Positions 1 through 6,831 of a DNA stretch of 13,496 bases are shown here, one piece after another. Origin of the DNA: Planctomycetia bacterium (GTDB lineage Bacteria; Planctomycetota; Planctomycetia; Pirellulales; UBA1268); NCBI GenBank assembly GCA_009919445.1, contig RGBY01000047.1, positions 1 to 13,496 on the forward strand. Reading direction: 5' to 3'. A model generated the notes under the pieces. That model was not told the origin of the DNA. It did not search any database and worked only from the letters and a program-made list of their open reading frames with translations. A program made the position numbers and the translations under genes. Each line of letters begins with the position of its first letter. Positions within the stretch are counted from its first letter, which is position 1.

Positions 1-19
1 GAATGCCGGCATATCTCAT
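1..19 (-). CDS. 5' end of a gene after fliO, possibly fliP (partial)
   Basis: Only six codons are visible, reading MRYAGI, before the window ends. The ATG (19-17) shares bases with the fliO TGA stop in an ATGA overlap. An AGGTGG-like ribosome site lies a few bases upstream, inside the fliO 3' end. Translational coupling to fliO is therefore likely. fliP commonly follows fliO in flagellar export operons and usually begins with a hydrophobic signal sequence, which fits but is not shown by so few residues. The identity is inferred from position only. Confidence 0.4.
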
Positions 20-618
20 CAGGCCACCTCAGGCTGGAACAGGCCCTGCGATTGACTCGCCGCTCTGACGTTTCCCTGCCCCTGAGCCGCCGGTGTTTCA
101 GCGGTAGCATCTCCTCCCCGCGTGTATCCCTTGGCGACTCGCAAGGTCTGCTCGCCACGGCAGGCAGCGGCAATCCACTCGGTGGCCAACGGGTCATCCA
201 GTTCAGACAGCGTCATCGGGCCACTACTCCCGCTCGCAATGAGAAGTGTCTTTGGCCCAAAACGGACGATGCGAACCGGCTGGCCATTTCCCAGGGTTGC
301 CTCGCCAAGTAACTCAAAGACGTCAGCCGGAACAGATGCCTCTTTCCGCCTCCCGACGAGGCGAATGCCGACCAACACCACCACAGCCACCAGCACCACC
401 GCCCAAGCCTGCCAGTCGAATGGCAAGCCAGAGTCGGGTCGAGCATTCTCTTCAGGTGCCGGTGGTCCTTCAGCCGCAGGCTCGGCCAATATCAGTGGAA
501 TTTCAGCCAACCCCGGTACAGCCGGGGCAGGCTCCGCAAATCCAGTGACCGCAGACCAGCTACTGACGAGAACAACGAACCAGATGACTGATGAACCAAG
601 CAGATTTCGGCACTTCAT
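19..618 (-). CDS. fliO: FliO-like flagellar export apparatus protein
   Basis: A 199-residue bitopic membrane protein. FliO assists assembly of the FliP/FliQ/FliR core of the flagellar type III export gate in the inner membrane. Residues 1-28 look like a signal sequence ending near TGFAEP. A proline- and alanine-rich linker covers about 29-66, a transmembrane helix about 70-88, and a basic stop-transfer (GRRKE) follows. The small beta-rich cytoplasmic FliO domain spans about 98-152, containing FELLGEATLGNGQPVRIVRF, LLIASGSSG and the MTLSELDDP end. The C-terminal 45 residues are low-complexity. The ATG overlaps the fliF stop by four bases (ATGA), so the two are probably translated together. FliO is poorly conserved, and the call rests on the domain pattern plus the neighbouring FliF-like gene. 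Confidence 0.75.
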   Translation of the reverse strand: MKCRNLLGSSVIWFVVLVSSWSAVTGFAEPAPAVPGLAEIPLILAEPAAEGPPAPEENARPDSGLPFDWQAWAVVLVAVVVLVGIRLVGRRKEASVPADVFELLGEATLGNGQPVRIVRFGPKTLLIASGSSGPMTLSELDDPLATEWIAAACRGEQTLRVAKGYTRGGDATAETPAAQGQGNVRAASQSQGLFQPEVA

Positions 619-2075
619 GCTGCCTCCCCCTGCTGGTCAATCGGTGTCGTTCGCTGGAGAGTTGGCCAATCAATCGCCTCACGTGAGCCCGTGGCGAGGG
701 GAACGGGCACGGATTCGATCGATTCACGACGGCCGAAGAGCCAGACCAACAGACCCAGCAGGCCCAGCCCGACGCTCCCGAACACCAGCAATAGCCGATC
801 GGGGGGCAGGCCGAGGTCAGGCAGTCCAAGGCCAGCGACCACTGCAGCGAAACCTGGTGAAGCAGTTGTTGCTGAAGCCTGGCCCGGCGAACCCTGAGTA
901 CTAGTTGCGACACTGGAACGAGTGGCACCGGCAGTTTCACCCTGCCGACCTGGATACCGCGTGATGGTAACCTGAGCCCGACTCCAAGGAGCAGTCGCCG
1001 GGACAAGACCAACGACCAGCCGCTCCAGACGAACAAGTTCTGCAGCCGTTGGATCACCTTCCTCCCGGGCAACAGCCACTGAGGATCGCAGCCGCTCGAA
1101 ATAGGTCTCCGGAATGGCAACTGAGACCTGCACCACACGACTGGCCATATCTCGGCCCCGTCCTGGCCGCTCTCCTACGCTTGCCGGCACATTGGCAGCA
1201 GCCCGCGGCCCGGTGGCCAGCTCGCTCCCTGCAGGTTTGTCAGTCGGCACCACGGACTCGATCGCCGAAGCATTCACCTCGACCACGACACCGGCAATGA
1301 ATGTGAGTGCCTGACGAATTTTCGCCATTACATGACGCTCGTAGGCAACCGCGCGGGCCCGCTCGGGATCTCCCGCAACCAGTTCGGCATCAGAGACCAG
1401 CGGGCCATCAAAGACACGGCCGCTGCGGAGATCAGTCACGGCCACCCGATCAGCCCGCAGGCCAGCAATCGATGAGGCAACAAGCACCCGAATTGCCTGA
1501 ACTCGATGTGGATCAAGCGGAACCTCTGCTTCTGTGCGGACGCTCACACTGGCAGTCTGACTGACATCATTGCTTCCCCGGAAGAGATCCGCACCAGCGT
1601 CGAGGTCATAGAGAACAGCCGCCTGCTCAATCCCCGGCATTGTCCTGATAACCAGAGCCAGCTCTTCCTGGGTGGCAATTCGCAACAGCTCAGCCTGGGT
1701 CGCCTTGCTACGCCATGGGCTATCGCTTTCGACAGCCCGCCGCAGACTGCCACCAAATTCAGGCGGAAGCGCACCGGCATCGACCAGCGCCCGTAGAAAT
1801 CGGCTCTGCTGACCACGGCCAACGAAGAGCCGCTCCTCCTGCACGCGGTAATCCTTCAGTTCGGCCCTGTCAAAAACCGCCTCCATGACAGCCAGATCAG
1901 CGGCACTAACGACGGTGCCAGCGAGCAGTTCGACCTCTTCGGTCACCGGCGATTGACGCTCTTGAACCGCCCAGACAGCAACCACCACTGCCACCAGCAG
2001 CAGCCCAGCAGCCATCACCTGCACCGGCGAGAGCCCCGGCCGACGACCAGAACCAGACGCGAGCACCGCCTCCAT
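615..2075 (-). CDS. fliF: FliF/YscJ-family M-ring protein
   Basis: A 486-residue protein resembling FliF, which forms the MS ring of the flagellar basal body around the export gate. A first transmembrane helix lies at about 18-37. A ring-building motif (about 46-105) ends in FLRALVDAGALP. The most recognisable YscJ/FliF domain (about 125-222) contains ELLRIATQEELALVIRTMPG, then IEQAAVLYDLD, VRVLVASSIAGL-like text and VAVTDLRSGRVF. A further region with a low-complexity loop (about 245-410) matches the FliF collar segment, and a second helix lies at about 427-448. The cytoplasmic tail is about 38 residues, and I do not see the usual FliG-binding pattern at its end. The protein is shorter than common FliFs (about 530-570). 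The start is supported by GAGGGAGG six bases upstream of the ATG. Confidence 0.82.
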   Translation of the reverse strand: MEAVLASGSGRRPGLSPVQVMAAGLLLVAVVVAVWAVQERQSPVTEEVELLAGTVVSAADLAVMEAVFDRAELKDYRVQEERLFVGRGQQSRFLRALVDAGALPPEFGGSLRRAVESDSPWRSKATQAELLRIATQEELALVIRTMPGIEQAAVLYDLDAGADLFRGSNDVSQTASVSVRTEAEVPLDPHRVQAIRVLVASSIAGLRADRVAVTDLRSGRVFDGPLVSDAELVAGDPERARAVAYERHVMAKIRQALTFIAGVVVEVNASAIESVVPTDKPAGSELATGPRAAANVPASVGERPGRGRDMASRVVQVSVAIPETYFERLRSSVAVAREEGDPTAAELVRLERLVVGLVPATAPWSRAQVTITRYPGRQGETAGATRSSVATSTQGSPGQASATTASPGFAAVVAGLGLPDLGLPPDRLLLVFGSVGLGLLGLLVWLFGRRESIESVPVPLATGSREAIDWPTLQRTTPIDQQGEAA

Positions 2076-2081
2076 GCAGAG

Positions 2082-2089
2082 CCTCCCTC
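2082..2089 (-). promoter_or_regulatory. Strong ribosome binding site of fliF
   Basis: On the minus strand GAGGGAGG lies six bases before the fliF ATG at 2075. It is one of the best Shine-Dalgarno matches in the window and fixes the fliF start. It sits in the 44-base gap after the preceding gene. Confidence 0.7.
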
Positions 2090-2119
2090 ACAAACAAAAA
2101 ACAAACCAAGTGCCAAACG

Positions 2120-2620
2120 CTACGCAGCTGCCCGCCGCAGCGACTGTCGCGGCAGGCAGAGCGTCAAGGCGACACCACCCTCCGGGCAGTCATCAAGCCG
2201 CACCGCAGCCTGCAAACGATCAAGAAGTGTCTGCTCGGCTGCTGTTCGCAGTCGCCCTGCGACTGCCTCACTCGTACCCCTTCGCTGCGCAACAGCGGGA
2301 CCGGTATCAGCGATCTCAACCTCCAGACGATCGGCGTACTGAACGCTGGTAATGACCACCTCAGCCGAACGGGCCATGGCGGCATTGCCAGCCGCCGCCC
2401 GTACTGCCTCGGCCAACCATTGTTCAAGCAGGCTCTTCACTATCTCGGCATCACCAGGCAACACGTGCCCGGGAGAAACATCGACCGTCAACTGTGGCAA
2501 CGGCACCCCGGTATCGGCGTGACGTCGCTGCAGGCTGCCGACCAGCTCCTGCACAACTGGATAGAGCGTCGGGCCCTCGGCATCGCGTCGGGCGTGAGGG
2601 GTGGGAATTGTGTTTCGCAT
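2120..2620 (-). CDS. Degenerate histidine-kinase-type ATPase-domain protein
   Basis: A 166-residue soluble protein with the layout of a GHKL (HATPase_c) domain. The helix LLEQWLAEAV (about 64-73) sits where the N-box normally is, followed by VVITSVQYADRLEVEIADTG (about 87-107) at the G1-box position, and a final strand PEGGVALTLCLP (about 146-157). The usual N-box asparagine appears to be Glu71, and the DxGxG motif reads DTGPA, so ATP binding is doubtful. No His-phosphoacceptor domain, receiver or membrane segment is present. The ATG at 2620 is preferred because GAGG lies just upstream; an in-frame start further upstream is possible. It lies 48 bases after the hydrolase-like gene and 44 before fliF, so it is probably cotranscribed with them. 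Its function is unknown. Confidence 0.55.
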   Translation of the reverse strand: MRNTIPTPHARRDAEGPTLYPVVQELVGSLQRRHADTGVPLPQLTVDVSPGHVLPGDAEIVKSLLEQWLAEAVRAAAGNAAMARSAEVVITSVQYADRLEVEIADTGPAVAQRRGTSEAVAGRLRTAAEQTLLDRLQAAVRLDDCPEGGVALTLCLPRQSLRRAAA

Positions 2621-2668
2621 GGCAGCCTCAGAAAAAGAGAATGGACGACGAGTAACCAAAAGAAATTG

Positions 2669-3403
2669 TCAGACGATGGCGGTTGCCTCATTGGCGGGAA
2701 TACGACAGACCTCATCCATGATCCAGCGATCAACGTCGTGCAACACAGCCCGGCTCGCTGCCGGCCGCCAGCGGGCACCGGCCAGTTCCGGATATACCCG
2801 CAGGCCAAAGAGCCCGCCCGCCGCATGGAAGAGACGCAGGGTGCGATCAATGTCATGCTGCATGGGGGCCGAATCGGCAAGCGATCCCGTGGTGCAACAG
2901 AGCAGCATTGGCAACTCGCGAATGTCACTGAGACGCCCAAACAGGCCTTCACCGAGAGGAAACCGCCCGCCAACTGAAATCACGCCAGCAAAGGCGGTTG
3001 CCTGCCGACAGGCGATCCGAAAAGCGGCCGTCCCACCATCACCTGTGCCAATCAGATAGATTCGACGTGAATGAACGCTGTACCGATCGACCATCTGCTC
3101 GACTGCCTGAAAACAGCCTTCTGCACCACCAGCGAGATCGGCCTGAACGGCAAGGTAGTTCCTCAGGCTCAGCCGAACCATGGTGCGGCCAAGATCAAAC
3201 CGACCGGCATCTGCCCCCGGCAGCCAGACAAGCAGGGGATAGTCATACCCCGGTTCATAGCCCAGCGGCAGAAAGACACGGTCACGGTGGCCTGAATCGC
3301 TGGCACCTGTTCGCTCCGGCACAGGGGCCTGCTGCCGCTGACTGTCAACGAACCGACTCCTGACGGACAAGCGTGTTTCGCCAGTGGCAAGGTGGTGTTT
3401 CAT
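2669..3403 (-). CDS. Alpha/beta-hydrolase-like protein lacking the nucleophile serine
   Basis: A 244-residue protein with the fold signature of small esterases or phospholipase/carboxylesterases: a first strand RVFLPLGYEPGYDYPLLVWL (about 42-61), the oxyanion-type LPGADAG loop (about 61-67), a helix with VEQMVDRYSVHSRRIYLIG, then the nucleophile-elbow position GTGDGG (119-124). The family normally has G-x-S-x-G there; here residue 121 is Gly (codon GGT). The acid and histidine positions are also unclear, although VLHDVDRWIMDEV (220-232) sits where the catalytic His segment usually falls. No signal peptide is visible. The ATG at 3403 is chosen because AGAGGAG lies five bases upstream; the open frame extends further, to about 3493. 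As first gene of the left group it follows a 287-base gap. It may be a non-catalytic or binding protein. Confidence 0.6.
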   Translation of the reverse strand: MKHHLATGETRLSVRSRFVDSQRQQAPVPERTGASDSGHRDRVFLPLGYEPGYDYPLLVWLPGADAGRFDLGRTMVRLSLRNYLAVQADLAGGAEGCFQAVEQMVDRYSVHSRRIYLIGTGDGGTAAFRIACRQATAFAGVISVGGRFPLGEGLFGRLSDIRELPMLLCCTTGSLADSAPMQHDIDRTLRLFHAAGGLFGLRVYPELAGARWRPAASRAVLHDVDRWIMDEVCRIPANEATAIV

Positions 3404-3690
3404 CGCGGCTCCTCTGCTCGGCGTATCAAAGCGATTCGTAACGTCGGACTTCCCTGGGAGGGCGTCCTTAGGAGGTCTTGGCCTACAGCCCATGGCATGA
3501 ACTCAAGCACCGACGGGTACAGGCCGGCGGGGTTCTAACGCAGCCACAAGCAGTGGAGCAATGGCAGCCTGCAGACACCTGCCGGCCTCGAGCGGCCAGC
3601 CGCGAACAAGGGCAGGCTAGGCAACCTAGGCTACGGCCTTGCCTCGCTGGCCTTCTTGCAACTGACACCAGTCCGCAGTCGGACTACTGG
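3404..3690. other. Intergenic region between respiratory and flagellar groups
   Basis: This 287-base gap is the longest gene-free stretch in the window and separates two functional groups of the same orientation, so it is where a terminator and a promoter would be expected. I see a hairpin directly after the upstream gene's stop (3667-3691) and a short inverted repeat CTAGG-CAA-CCTAG (3617-3629) flanked by direct AGGCTA repeats. I do not find a convincing sigma-70, sigma-54 or sigma-28 promoter on the minus strand, and no coding sequence that I would defend. Confidence 0.6.
3409..3415 (-). promoter_or_regulatory. Ribosome binding site deciding the hydrolase-like gene start
   Basis: AGAGGAG on the minus strand, separated by CCGCG from the ATG at 3403. 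It favours this start over an extended reading frame reaching about 3493, which would add 30 residues without family character. Confidence 0.65.
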
Positions 3691-3691
3691 T
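3667..3691 (-). terminator. Bulged hairpin after the respiratory operon (terminator-like, no U-tract)
   Basis: ACCAGT pairs with ACTGGT and CCG with CGG, giving nine base pairs with a three-base bulge and a CAGT loop. It begins at the last gene's stop codon. No T-run follows on the minus strand, so it is not a standard intrinsic terminator. It could be an mRNA 3'-end stabiliser or a Rho-assisted site. Confidence 0.3.
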
Positions 3692-5163
3692 TAATCCGAG
3701 CAGGAATCACCACGCGGTGCCGGTTCTGGAGAAATGAACAGGTCGCCCCCCGGCCGGGATGGATGTGTTGCCGAATCCTCATCTGGAGCGGCACCGCCTG
3801 CTACCAGCGGGATCTCGATCTGTTCGGGCAAGGCTGCGGTCGTACGCCGCCGGCCGGTGCGTAGGAAGGCCCAGAGGAGCCCTACGGTAGCCACAATCGC
3901 CGCCATGGCCGGCAGCCACTTTCCCCACAGAGGAAGACCAATGGGAGCCGCAGTGGGCAACCACTGTACTGATCGGCTCACCAGCAAGGGCGCTTCTTGC
4001 GGTTGGCCACGAGACGAGGCAGTGGCAGCCCGTCTGGTTTCGTAGCGATACCGCTTGAAGCCAAATCCGGTCACAGACACTGGTTCGTTGACCCTCGCTC
4101 CCCGGGGGATTTCGGCCGGGAGTTCGAGGCAGCAACAGACCACAGGAAAGCTCTCCTGAAGGTGTCCGGCAACCTCGATGAGCGGGGTGGGGACAAACAC
4201 AAAAACTTCCCAGTAGTGATCACGCCCCAAGAGCATTTGCCAACGCGGCTCTGGAACAGGCACCCGAACAATTCGTCGTGCTGTTCCCGCCACGACGACT
4301 TGTTCACCACGATGGTGATCAAACCAGTTGGCAGCAGGGTCGAGCAGAGGCACAAGATCGCCCTCCCCCGTCTCCAGCTTCACTGTCGGTTCAGGAGCAT
4401 TTCGACAGGCCGCCAAGGCTGCATAGAACGCCTCCGCCTCTTCCGCCACAAGTGGCTGGCCGTCACGGACCGATCCAAACAGCCCGTAGTCCATGCCGAG
4501 GCGGCCTAGTAGCGTCTCGGGCCACCACGAAAACCGCGTCGACACAGCCAAAAACGACTCCGTCCCTGAATCTTGCGGGCTTTCCTCGGCTACCAGCACG
4601 GCTATCGCCCCACCCCGCTGACCGATGCCAGCGTTACCGAACAAGCCTATCGGAAGTTCAGGGACGAGCAGACGGCACTTCAGCCCGCCTGGCTGAGTGA
4701 GAGTCACCTGCCCAAGCGTACGACGGCCCGCCACCAGAGCCAGTTCCTCCGACAAGTTAACGTGAACGGCCTCGGTGATCGTGCCCTCCAGCCGAACAGG
4801 CCGGCAGGCCCCGAGCGAATCAGAAGCAGTCTCGTGGGTCAGTGGCAACGCCTCGACTGCCCAGGCCTGCTGCCATTCCGGCGGAGCCGCATCCAACCGG
4901 TCGAGAAGCCGAACCACCAGCCTACCGGCTGCCGGTGACAGCCCGACAGAAACAGGCGGCCCACCCGGCTGAAAGGAATCCCGCCAGCCTGATGGAGTGA
5001 GTTGCCACTTCGCGAGGTAGTCAGCGAGGGAGTGTCGCGACTCAGCCGCAAACGCCCCTCCCGTCAGGAAACGACTAGTTGCCAGCAGGAAAACCAGCGA
5101 CCGCCAGCATGACCGGGGCGCGCTGGCCGTCTTACATGGTTGCGGCTGGCAGACGCGTTTCAT
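3691..5163 (-). CDS. Secreted, membrane-anchored two-copy beta-domain protein of unknown function
   Basis: A 490-residue protein I cannot assign to a characterised family. A signal sequence is visible in the first ~40 residues (SLVFLLATSRF to TGGAFAAES). Two similar beta-rich segments follow: copy A at about 120-216 (PVRLEGTITEA to FLAVSTRFSWWPE) and copy B at about 286-403 (QVVVAGTARRI, then VSVTGFGFKRYRYE and PLLVSRSVQWLP). A transmembrane helix lies at about 417-435, then a basic stop-transfer and an acidic/proline-rich tail of about 50 residues. The bulk should be extracytoplasmic. The ATG at 5163 has GGGAG seven bases upstream, inside the 3' end of the CPTC protein gene, which it overlaps by 32 bases. 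It ends the respiratory operon, so a role in oxidase assembly or the cell envelope is possible but unproven. Confidence 0.7.
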   Translation of the reverse strand: MKRVCQPQPCKTASAPRSCWRSLVFLLATSRFLTGGAFAAESRHSLADYLAKWQLTPSGWRDSFQPGGPPVSVGLSPAAGRLVVRLLDRLDAAPPEWQQAWAVEALPLTHETASDSLGACRPVRLEGTITEAVHVNLSEELALVAGRRTLGQVTLTQPGGLKCRLLVPELPIGLFGNAGIGQRGGAIAVLVAEESPQDSGTESFLAVSTRFSWWPETLLGRLGMDYGLFGSVRDGQPLVAEEAEAFYAALAACRNAPEPTVKLETGEGDLVPLLDPAANWFDHHRGEQVVVAGTARRIVRVPVPEPRWQMLLGRDHYWEVFVFVPTPLIEVAGHLQESFPVVCCCLELPAEIPRGARVNEPVSVTGFGFKRYRYETRRAATASSRGQPQEAPLLVSRSVQWLPTAAPIGLPLWGKWLPAMAAIVATVGLLWAFLRTGRRRTTAALPEQIEIPLVAGGAAPDEDSATHPSRPGGDLFISPEPAPRGDSCSD

Positions 5164-5473
5164 GGCGACTCTCCCGCCCGCCCTCGATGACCGAATCACT
5201 TCCAGGGTGTTCGCCCGGCATCACTTCGCCGGTTGTGCCGGCCTGTTGCTGCCGCCGCATCTCGCGCCAGACATAAAGGCCGAATGAGCCCGCGAGCGTG
5301 AAGGGCATCGCCAGCATGAGGAGGATGCTATAGAAGTAGCCACGGGCGACGTTGGCCCCTTGCGAATCGGCTGCTGCCAGACCTTCTTTACAGGTTGGGC
5401 ATGCCACTGCATCGACCACCAACACAACAGCGGCAAACACCACAAACAGCGCAATCGAACGAGCGTATCTCAT
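5132..5473 (-). CDS. Small membrane protein with a CPTC motif, possible oxidase assembly factor
   Basis: A 113-residue protein of unknown family. A hydrophobic N-terminus (about 7-23) ends in AVAC; cleavage near there would leave Cys25-Pro-Thr-Cys28 at or near the extracytoplasmic N-terminus. A second hydrophobic segment (about 46-69, YFYSILLMLAMPFTLAGSF) is followed by basic residues and a polar tail. The CxxC placement resembles a metal- or thiol-handling site, and its place after Sco and the DUF420 protein suggests a role in copper delivery or thiol redox during oxidase assembly. That is inference. The start at 5473 is chosen because the hydrophobic segment follows it; no Shine-Dalgarno sequence precedes it, and a TTG at 5527 would add 18 residues. 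It overlaps the next gene by 32 bases. Confidence 0.65.
   Translation of the reverse strand: MRYARSIALFVVFAAVVLVVDAVACPTCKEGLAAADSQGANVARGYFYSILLMLAMPFTLAGSFGLYVWREMRRQQQAGTTGEVMPGEHPGSDSVIEGGRESRHETRLPAATM
5171..5175 (-). promoter_or_regulatory. Ribosome binding site deciding the 490-residue protein start
   Basis: GGGAG on the minus strand with a seven-base spacer to the ATG at 5163. It lies within the 3' end of the preceding gene, which supports coupled translation and argues against an in-frame start 36 bases upstream. Confidence 0.6.
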
Positions 5474-5479
5474 ACGCAA

Positions 5480-5485
5480 ATTATA
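5480..5485 (-). promoter_or_regulatory. Possible -10 element TATAAT before the CPTC gene
   Basis: The minus strand carries a perfect TATAAT six bases before the ATG at 5473. If used, transcription would start at about the A of ATG, giving a leaderless message, which agrees with the missing ribosome site. No good -35 box is seen at 16-18 bases, so it may be chance. Confidence 0.3.
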
Positions 5486-5539
5486 GGCAGCACTTCTGCC
5501 AGAGGCGATGCCTGCGGCGGAAGCCAAAAATGAAACCCG

Positions 5540-6070
5540 TTAGACAGGCAGTTTCTCGATCCTCTCGGCTGCCCTTAGGGGCTGCTCCAGGCTGATTTCC
5601 ACAGGTGTTTCCCCACCGCCATGCTCCGCGTTGGCGGGGTAGAGGTGATAAACCATCCAGTAAATCACCACGCCTGTGATTGAAACATAGAGCCAAATGG
5701 GCAGCGTGATGCGTCCTAGTCTTCTGTGCTGCTGCCAGCGGCCTCGCCAGGCCAGCACGAACATCGCAATAGCCAATACCGGCACGGCAACCGCGAGCAC
5801 GATATGGGTCAGCAGGATGGCAAGATAGACCATCCGGACCGTTCCAGTGCCCGCGAAAGAAACATGGCCAACCAGATAGTGGTAGGCAAGATACGAAACC
5901 AGAAACACTGCCGACACGGCGAAGGCAGCCACCATGACAGCACGGTGTGCCTTCCAGTTTCCGCGAGCAATCAAAATCCAGCCAGCGATGAGGAGGCAGG
6001 TTGCCAGTCCGTTGAGTACCGCGTTAAGCGTCGCCAACGGATGAATCGCCAGAAGCCATGCTGCATTCAC
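5540..6070 (-). CDS. DUF420 (YozB/CtaM-like) membrane protein
   Basis: A 176-residue integral membrane protein of the DUF420 family. Its Bacillus/Staphylococcus member (YozB/CtaM) is linked to maturation of heme-A oxidases. Four hydrophobic helices lie at about 13-35, 44-66, 81-107 and 121-143. Histidines near helix ends (His10, His42, His64, His89, His115, His142) match the His-rich character of the family, and the PLATLNAVLNGLAT and HRAVMVAAFAVSAVFLVSYL segments are highly typical. The start is GTG at 6070, overlapping the Sco stop in GTGA, so translation is probably coupled to sco. The C-terminal ~30 residues are polar. Function is inferred from the family and from the operon, which encodes every other assembly step. 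Confidence 0.85.
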   Translation of the reverse strand: MNAAWLLAIHPLATLNAVLNGLATCLLIAGWILIARGNWKAHRAVMVAAFAVSAVFLVSYLAYHYLVGHVSFAGTGTVRMVYLAILLTHIVLAVAVPVLAIAMFVLAWRGRWQQHRRLGRITLPIWLYVSITGVVIYWMVYHLYPANAEHGGGETPVEISLEQPLRAAERIEKLPV

Positions 6071-6831
6071 AGTGCTTCTCCCGGTGATTCAGCTGGCGAT
6101 TCAGCTGCTTCCTCCTCAGCTAGTACCTCTCGGATCAGTTTCTTCAGTCTCTTCACCCGGTCTTCCTGCAGCAGGTGATAACTCCCCCGCAGACGTCCCT
6201 GGCGATCGAAGACTGCACCCCGCTCTGAATGCACGCCGATTTCAACTGGAAGGAGAAAGGTCTTCGTTCCCACCTGCTTAATCACATCCATATCACCCGT
6301 GAGAAACTTCCAGCGTGCGGGATCAGCCTCAAAGCGTTCGGCATAATGAGACAGCACCTCCGGCGTATCATTCTCAGGGTCACATGTGAGGCTGACTGCA
6401 ATAAAATCAGGATCGTCAATCTCGCGAAGAATGTCAGTAATCGCCTGATTCTCCCGGAAGCAAGGCCCCGGACAGTTGGAAAAAAAGACGCTGCCCATCC
6501 AGACCTTGCCGGCGAGGCTCGCTGAATCGAAGGCATCGCCCTGCTGGTCGGTCAACTGAAACCGGGCCGCTGGTTCGCCGGGTGGCATCGACTCGGGAGC
6601 TGGAAGTGGCTCATCCGAAGTGCTTTGCTGCTGCAAAGATCCTTGGCTCGAAGCGGGTGCGGCCGATGGGCTCTGGAGTGACGTCCCACAGCCACTCACC
6701 AAAACCAACACGAAACTAGCCGCGACTACCCTCCACACCTGGAGATGGGCAATCCCACTAGCAGAGAACACCTGGCCTGAGTGTAGAACACACGGATTAA
6801 TGGCCATGACTTCCAGTTTCGTGGCTTGCAT
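6067..6831 (-). CDS. sco: SCO1/SenC-family copper chaperone lipoprotein
   Basis: About 254 residues, a thioredoxin-fold copper chaperone that delivers copper to the CuA site of subunit II on the outer face of the membrane. The copper ligands are present: Cys120 and Cys124 in NCPGPC, and His201 in EIGVHSERG. The family segment LTCDPENDTPEVLSHYAERF follows the CxxxC. A hydrophobic stretch ends in LVSGC (Cys48), a probable lipobox, followed by a Ser/Pro/Gln-rich linker, so it is likely a lipoprotein. The N-terminal region before the hydrophobic stretch is unusually long. The start is uncertain: ATG 6831 has GGAG nine bases upstream and overlaps the subunit IV gene by 35 bases, while ATG 6807 would give 246 residues and an 11-base overlap. 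The gene stop overlaps the DUF420 start. Confidence 0.85.
   Translation of the reverse strand: MQATKLEVMAINPCVLHSGQVFSASGIAHLQVWRVVAASFVLVLVSGCGTSLQSPSAAPASSQGSLQQQSTSDEPLPAPESMPPGEPAARFQLTDQQGDAFDSASLAGKVWMGSVFFSNCPGPCFRENQAITDILREIDDPDFIAVSLTCDPENDTPEVLSHYAERFEADPARWKFLTGDMDVIKQVGTKTFLLPVEIGVHSERGAVFDRQGRLRGSYHLLQEDRVKRLKKLIREVLAEEEAAESPAESPGEAL

Noticed and set aside
122..904. Plus-strand open frame of 260 codons
   Set aside because: It lies antisense to fliO and fliF, has low-complexity composition and no domain character; a shadow of GC-rich genes.
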